A stretch of DNA of 64,000 nucleotides, taken from positions 14,420,338 to 14,484,337 of the forward strand of contig CM034401.1 of the NCBI GenBank assembly GCA_019925095.2. The letters are read 5' to 3'. Positions 57,926-64,000 of the stretch are shown one piece after another. The notes under the pieces are model-generated. The model saw only the letters and a program-made list of their open reading frames with translations, did no database searches and was not told the origin of the DNA. Source of the DNA: Dendrolimus kikuchii. Lineage: Eukaryota; Arthropoda; Insecta; Lepidoptera; Lasiocampidae. Numbering within the stretch: the first letter of the stretch is position 1; every line of letters begins with the position of its first letter. The translations under genes and the position numbers were made by a program.

Positions 57926-59036
57926 GAATCGTCAGGATGAAGATGGCCGGCCCTAGCAGGTCATCCTGTTGACAGCTTACGGATGACAAAATTAGGTTAT
58001 TTTTGTACATTTGTAGGTCTAGAATAGCATTCGTAAAGGTAATTTGAAATTTTGAGAATGTTAGATTGAATTGGGTTTGACATTACAGACCTGTCAACAG
58101 AGTTAAAGGTATTCTTTATGTACCTTCAGAATAATTTCTCCGCCTTTATGGTTTATAAACGATTTTTTTTATTGTTGTATTACAGTAGTTTAGTTATTTA
58201 GTAGTCAAATATAATTTAAATTAAGTGCAAGTTTTCACGATAAGAATGTCCATTATCAGTTTTTTTTTATTGTCTCTATTAAGATACATCTAGCACAATA
58301 GACTACACTACAGTTTTCTTTATAGCACTAGTTCAAACGGTTTTGTCCTATTGAGCCTTTTTATTATATCTGTTTTGTCTAAGAGCTGGATCTGGATGAC
58401 TTTTAGTGATACAAATATTAAACATTACAAGCAGTTAAAAATGTATCTCCATGAATTTATACAAATAATTTTTCCAAAAAGTCTCAGAATTTCAATAAGA
58501 AATTTAAAAACGTCTTCTCAAAACAAAAATGGCATAAAATGTGATAATAATCCTACAAAAGTAAAAACACCCATTTAGGCATTTGAATAATAAATATACG
58601 GTCGCCTCACAGATTACGTCGGCTTGGCGACTGATGCTAATTACAGTTGTTCGAGTTAACATAGATCTACAAAATCCCCGAATGAGAGTTAAGAGATTTA
58701 TATCAGTAACGGTCTACGTAATCCGACGGACGGAAATTAAGACATTTGGCACAAATCTTAACGCATTTGCACTCCTCTTTTGGCACCGTTCTGAATATTG
58801 CAGAATGTAATGGTGATCTTATTCTGTTAAATAGTATTATATTTCCTTATGTCGAAATCTCGATATTACGTCGTCTTCTTTTTAATGTTTCGTAGCCATT
58901 TTAGCAAAAAAAATCACCGTATCTGTTTATCCCAGTCACTTTTGTCGGTAACTAATACTGGTATTCATTTTATTATTATTCATTATATTTAGTATGAATA
59001 TATATTTTACCCATATATACATCGCTAAACAATTCC
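57926..59036. other. AT-rich DNA with an F5 trace
   Basis: Frames at 58351-58578 and 58583-58810 show no known motif. Near 58890, TTTCGTAGCCATTTTAGC is an F5 trace. Confidence 0.45.
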
Positions 59037-59745
59037 TATTAATTTTATAAATGCGAAACTAACTCTGTCCGTCTGTGTTGTCTTGTCGCTTTCACGGAAA
59101 AACTACTGAACCGATTTGGCTTAAATTCGGTATATATGTAATTTTAATACCGAGGGTGGACAAGGGATATTTTTAATTCTGGATAATGGGATAGATTTAT
59201 ATAACGGTTATCCCAAGAAGTAGGATAAGTTTTTTTTTGTGATTTGCCATTTTCGTCATTTGGTAATTTAAGACATTTTGTATATTTTGATCATTTTGGT
59301 AATTTTTTCATTTATGTAATTTATAGATAGATAGACAGGTGATAGATAAATAAAACTAGAACGGGTTGAAATAGGGGTTGAAGTTTGTATGGGAGACGCA
59401 ATCATTTCTCAAGTTTATAGGTATAAAAATTTATCATCTATAAAAAAGCGATAGTAACTCGATCTGTTTGTTTGTTAAGCTTTCACGGAAAAACTACTAG
59501 GAGTATTGGATCGGTTTCGCTGTAATGTTGTCTAAATGTAGTTTTAGTTCTGAAAATGGACATAGATATTTTTCATCCCGGGAGATGAGATAGATTGCGA
59601 CATAAAATGAAGTGAATCTTCCGGGGGCAAATAGCACTAACATAAAAATGTAATATAATGTAACCTGTATTAACGCCTGCTCTTTGAACAAGAGGCATAC
59701 GCACTACATTTTGACCTGCGGCGCAGCCACGGGAGTAGACTCTAG
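59037..59745 (+). mobile_element. Helitron-like element with duplicated 5' block
   Basis: Start CCTATTAATTTTATAAATGC, then AACTCTGTCCGTCTGTG and CACGGAAAAACTACTGAACC. A second TTTCACGGAAAAACTACTAG block follows at 59480. It ends GCGGCGCAGCCACGGGAG and CTCTAGTAG, i.e. a weak hairpin then CTAGT at 59742-59746. The double 5' block suggests two nested or tandem elements. Confidence 0.62.
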
Positions 59746-60136
59746 TAGTGTATAAAATTATTACTTGGTTTAAGCAATATAAATTTCAATTATTTTAAAT
59801 TAATAACCCGATAACAATATTCTGCCTTTATCCTAAATCTTTTACAATTTAAGGTATTTGTACTACGAAGTCAATTCACGGGGTGTTTTTATAAAATTGG
59901 ATGTTGGCGTGTGATTTAGCCTCGGGGATTTTACACTCGAATAAAATGGAAAACATTTAGTACGAAATTTATGTAAAGAAGTTGTTAAACTTAGAAACCA
60001 TTTATCTTCACGTTAAAACTGTTTAATTACTTTTTAAAGTATTTAAGAACAATTTGGAACAAGTTATGTTTTGAATATTTATAATGCAGCACTGAATTTA
60101 TCATGTAGACGGACTGCAAATATATATATATATATC

Positions 60137-60409
60137 GCAATCGCAGTTTTTCTATAGCATACCATGTCAAAATATATATAAAAATTGCAGCACGATAATG
60201 AGACCTTTTTGAATATCTATATTTAAAACTTGACAGGATATCAAAGTAGCGGAAATGGAAGTACTATTTGTAAGGTAAGCTTTACTTCCATTTCTCTTAC
60301 TTTGATATCCTGTCAAGTTTTAAATATAGATATTCAAAAAGGTCTCATAATCTTGCTGTAATTTTTTTATATATTTTGACATGTTATGCTGTAGAAAAAC
60401 AGCGATTGC
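60137..60409. mobile_element. Long near-perfect palindrome (two 127 nt arms, 19 nt loop)
   Basis: The left arm 60137-60263 starts GCAATCGCAGTTTTTCTATA. The right arm 60283-60409 is its reverse complement with about nine mismatches by eye and no net length difference. Loop 60264-60282. It is AT-rich and lies after a (TA)n run. Probably a foldback transposable element; transcription would give a long hairpin RNA. No duplication assigned. Confidence 0.82.
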
Positions 60410-61174
60410 TGCGAGCAAAGAGTCATACGGAACTATTATTATAAATGTCATGTTTAATTCTATGTCTATATGAACGCAATAAATTACTATATTAGGAAGT
60501 ATAAATTTATGAATGCAAGATCAAGAAAAGAAACTCCTATTACAATTATATTTTACAAACACTCTGTACCTAATCTTAAACGCACGAGTGGGGTTAATGT
60601 GAAGCAAAGCGCGAAGTCACCATATTTCCACCCTTTAAGCTTCAACCGATAAATCAGGCAGCGCCGCGGCAATAAATTATAGTTATACGAACCACATTTT
60701 AAACTAGAACAGAATTTAATAATGAAGACACGCATCGATTGTTTAACGGCTTTCCTAATTGAATTGCTTTGGCTTAATTTATTGAAGGGTGAAGCGATTA
60801 ATGTACTTTACTGAAACTCTAAATGTTACTATAAGATATTTATGAAAGGGTTTTGTTTTGTTTTTTATTTCTGTTATAGAAGGTAAATTACATAATACAC
60901 GGATAATTCATAATGTAATTAATTAGATATTATACATCATTAAGTGGTCCTACACCGTGGATAGGTGAAGAGTCAAGATCACATAGGGCGAGGTCATAAC
61001 TAGGGTCATTATTTCTTATTTTTAGAATACCGAAATACTATTTTAGCAAAATCGTAGTATTTAATGTCCGATAAAATGATTGTCACATACAAAAAGAAGA
61101 CAGATTGATTGAAGAACATGATACAGACATAAGGATTTTAGCTAAAATGGCTAAGGAATCCTAATTTATTATCT

Positions 61175-61630
61175 GTAAATTTAATTTAATAGCAAGGATT
61201 TACTGGGTGCAAAATCTTCAATGTCTAGAGTCTAGAACGTGGTTGCTATTGCCCAGAAATTCTGCCTTCGGTATGTTTTCATATCCCACCCTAAGGAACG
61301 AGAATACTGTTGAGCAAAATCTGAATACATAATAGAACATAATGAAGGAGATATTGGATGCAAAATTTTCTATTTTTAAATTCTAGAAGAACGCGGTAGC
61401 TATTGCCCAAAAATTTTTCCTATCCTATATTTTCACATCCCACCTTAAAAAACAAAAATACTGTTGAGCAAAATCTGTAAACATAATATAATAAAGGATT
61501 TACATACTGGATGCAAAATCTTCTATGTTTAGTTTCTAGAAGAACATTGTAGCTATTACCCAGAAATTGTTCCTTTGGTATATTTTCACATGTTAGTCTA
61601 AATAAACAACGCGAATACTGTTATGCAAAT
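61175..61630. repeat. Tandem array, three units of ~150 bp
   Basis: Units begin near 61204, 61354 and 61508. Each contains GCAAAATCTTC or a variant, then TCTAGAAGAACGCGGTAGC, TTTTCACATCCCACCTTA and AATACTGTTGAGCAAAATC. A partial unit end (GCAAGGATTTACTGG) precedes the first. Units are diverged. It resembles a short satellite-type array and has no coding frame. Confidence 0.78.
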
Positions 61631-62257
61631 TAAAAATAACGTCACAAGAGTAAAACTGAAATATTTAATAAATGTAATTAAAGAACCAAATTATCTCTGA
61701 TTAAACAGTATGAATCAAGTAAATTAAGTTTACTTTAAAAATCATCGCACGCTCTAATTGGCGTTAGGTTCATACAGAAACGTCCCCTAAGAAAATATTT
61801 ATTCACTGGCTCCCTTTACATCTTTCTGTTTTTCAAAGTAGATTAATGTTTGTCCTTAGCTATTTGCGCTGTTCCTCATAAAAATCCACCAAACTGCCGT
61901 AAAAATAAACAAGGGCTGATATTTAATACCATTTTGTGTTTTGCGGGTTTTGTTCTTGTGAGATTAACAAAACACTGTTTATTGGAATTTTAGTAGTAGT
62001 AACTTAGAAGCTAGTATAATAATAATATGTACTTTATCGAATTGTACTGTTTACACATCACAGTGAGAAAAAAGCTTCAAGAACCTTTACATACATACGT
62101 AAAAGATGTTGAACGTGTTTCCTTGCAAGCTCTAGATATTTCTCATAATCTCCCAGTGGAATTTTTCCCACCACGCTATATACTGAGTTTTTTTAGATGT
62201 CATAACATTTTTGCAGACGTTCAGTACACTGCTAACGCCTGTGGCCCAGAGGTTATC

Positions 62258-62335
62258 TAAAGGCGGCAGTAATCATTTTCCATCAGGTGGGCAGATAGAT
62301 AGCCTGCCAACTGATAAAATAAAATAAAGCAATAA
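62258..62335 (+). mobile_element. LINE-2/SINE-A 3'-end fragment
   Basis: AGGCGGCAGTAATCATTTTC and CATCAGGTGGGCAGATAG, followed by GATAAAATAAAATAAAG, match the shared 3' end. The 77-codon frame at 62027-62260 runs into it and has no known motif. Confidence 0.55.
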
Positions 62336-63150
62336 AAAGGCCAATTAATATAAAAGGTTGCACTTGTACGTTAAATTAAATTAGAAAAAAAAACAGGACT
62401 CTCTGGAAGTAGTCGATAGTAAGAACTCGAAATATAGAATTTTTGTTTTTATGTCTGCAACTACCAGTTTTAGTACCTCGTGGAAAATAATAAATGGATT
62501 AGCTACACGAAAAGAGAAAAAGAGAGGCATTGGTAAAACCAGAATTTATTTTCGAACAGATATTAATTGACTACAATACGCTTACGTATGTGCAGAAACA
62601 CCAGTAGCTATATGTGCGAAGTATTTTACAATGTTCTACAGAATTGCATTGAAATTCTATTAAGAATATTGGCAGATACCAGGAAATCATAAAAGGACTG
62701 GAGTGCAGGACTTCGGAAGAGCAAATACTCGTCTTTGAGACAGAAGCGGGTAATCTCGCGCGTCTCCGGATTTTAATTACTTATTGGAAACTTGTGGCCG
62801 CCGGCTGTATGGGACCGTCTCAGCGCTTTATTGCGAAATTTCATGGCTTAACATTACGGCGTTACTATTGTTTTATCGAGATAAAATACAACAATTTAAG
62901 CTATGAAAATTGAATTGTAACATCTCTCTCTTGGTATTGCTATCTATACTTTTATATGCGTTGAATTTTAGGATAAGATATAAAAATAGAATTTATAATT
63001 TTTCAGCAAAATCAAACAAATTTATGCTCACAGCAAGATTATTAATAAGTAATGAATATATTCTAAGTAGAGTACTTGCGTAATCACTATAACAGATGAT
63101 CATCATATATTTGATTAACAATAAATAAAATCGTATCCAAAAAAATATGT
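62336..63150. other. AT-rich DNA, nothing recognised
   Basis: No gene or shared repeat recognised. Confidence 0.5.
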
Positions 63151-63154
63151 TCAG

Positions 63155-63365
63155 ACTAAAACCTACTGCTAGGCTCGGGTCTTCTGATTCCAAAGATAAA
63201 GTCGGTATAATCACAGCACTTACCTAACGAGAATAAGTCCGTTCATTATCGATAATCTCGATATTCTAGTTTTCTCAAAATCTTTTTCCCCGCCATTAGA
63301 ACCTGGTAACAATATGCACACTAGACTAGAATAAGACGCAGATTACCTGAACATTAAGCTACGAT
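63155..63365 (-). mobile_element. SINE-B, very decayed
   Basis: AAACCTACTGCTAGGCTCGG and ATTAGAACCTGGTAACAATA, then TGCACACTAGACTAGAATAA, keep the SINE-B order with many changes and a lost B box. Confidence 0.45.
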
Positions 63366-63369
63366 GACA

Positions 63370-64000
63370 TTTTTCAATTTTTGATTATCCCTGAAAATTG
63401 ATTAGTTGTGTAAAAAATACTCGCAATTTACTCACTTCAAATAATAAATCTATGGTAGTGACTCATATATCAACAATGTAAGGCAGGATGTGATTTCGTC
63501 TCCGCCACACGTCAACTTTTGTGTATCTTAGTCCCACCCTATACAGAACTGATTTCTGCGTGTTGCGAATCAAAGTAACATGTAAACCGCTAATGTCAAC
63601 ATTGCTTGATCACTTAAGTAAGAGTTATATTATGTGTTGATTGAATAAGTTTCGTTAACAAGTTAACTTTATATTTTTTTTAGTAGAAATGTAATGGTCG
63701 TCGGTAATATTACTGTTTCGTTTCTCAATAACTTGGGACTGGTACAGCTATGTTTTTTTATTTCACACTCTTGGCATTCATCCCCTGCATTGCTACAAAT
63801 CTTCTTATTATACTTTATTAGTCAATCTATATCTTTTTACCCTAATAAGAAAATAAAAATACTATTATACTAGATTATATATACTAGATAACTTCTAAAA
63901 TTATTATTAATAATCTCTAAAATATAATTACTTGTAATAAAGCCGTCTGATTAAAACCGATAAACATATGAGCCCCTTTTGTGGCTTACTCATTGAGTGC
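63370..64000. other. AT-rich DNA, nothing recognised
   Basis: No gene or shared repeat recognised. Confidence 0.5.

Noticed and set aside
61175..61630. CRISPR-like array
   Set aside because: The units are ~150 bp, diverged along their whole length and lack short identical repeats with unique spacers; the genome is eukaryotic.

Overview
This window looks like a gene-poor stretch of nuclear DNA from a moth or butterfly (Lepidoptera). The assignment rests on its repeats: LINE remnants with lepidopteran-type reverse transcriptase C-termini, tRNA-derived SINEs with the central block typical of the order, Helitron-like elements starting TCTATACTAATATTATAAA and ending CTAGT, and AT-rich unique DNA between them. 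Species cannot be told from the sequence. There is no convincing intact host gene. The longest open frame is 165 codons, and every frame with a recognisable protein belongs to a decayed retrotransposon. The window is most likely intergenic or inside a very long intron.

Names used below are local. LINE-1 is a truncated LINE with a (TATG)n tail. LINE-2 is a Jockey/CR1-like LINE whose ORF ends VHRRR. LINE-3 is a LINE with C-terminal motifs WDATCV and AVETLG. LINE-4 is a Jockey/CR1-like LINE ending in an (ATCT)n tail. SINE-A is a ~310 bp SINE sharing its 3' end with LINE-2. SINE-B is tRNA-derived. F3, F4 and F5 are unclassified dispersed repeats.

Layout: 1-7 kb holds a SINE-A copy nested in F3, a possible LTR/promoter island, LINE-1 and SINE-B copies with target-site duplications (TSDs), a mosaic F3/SINE-A block, an RTE-like LINE and a solo LTR (6798-7114). 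7-18 kb holds foldback and TA-flanked MITEs, SINE-A and LINE-1 copies, and one possible host exon near 16.1 kb. 18-24 kb is mostly unique AT-rich DNA with a LINE-3 3' UTR, one weak exon candidate and a SINE-B copy. 24-31 kb has foldback elements, a 726 bp composite palindromic element, and a LINE-3 C-terminus split by a SINE-A insertion. 31-44 kb has a TA-flanked MITE, several SINEs, a candidate exon at 39.5 kb, and a Helitron-like element interrupted by SINE-A. 44-58 kb has LINE-1, LINE-2, LINE-3 and LINE-4 remnants. 58-64 kb has a Helitron-like element, a 273 bp near-perfect palindrome and a ~150 bp-period tandem array.

The elements interact as a layered repeat community. SINE-A appears to use the LINE-2 3' end for mobilisation, and its insertions into F3, LINE-3 and a Helitron give a relative order of events. 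I found no operon, CRISPR array, phage or defence system. The best leads for something undescribed are the SINE-A/LINE-2 pair, the long palindromes, the tandem array and three candidate exons.
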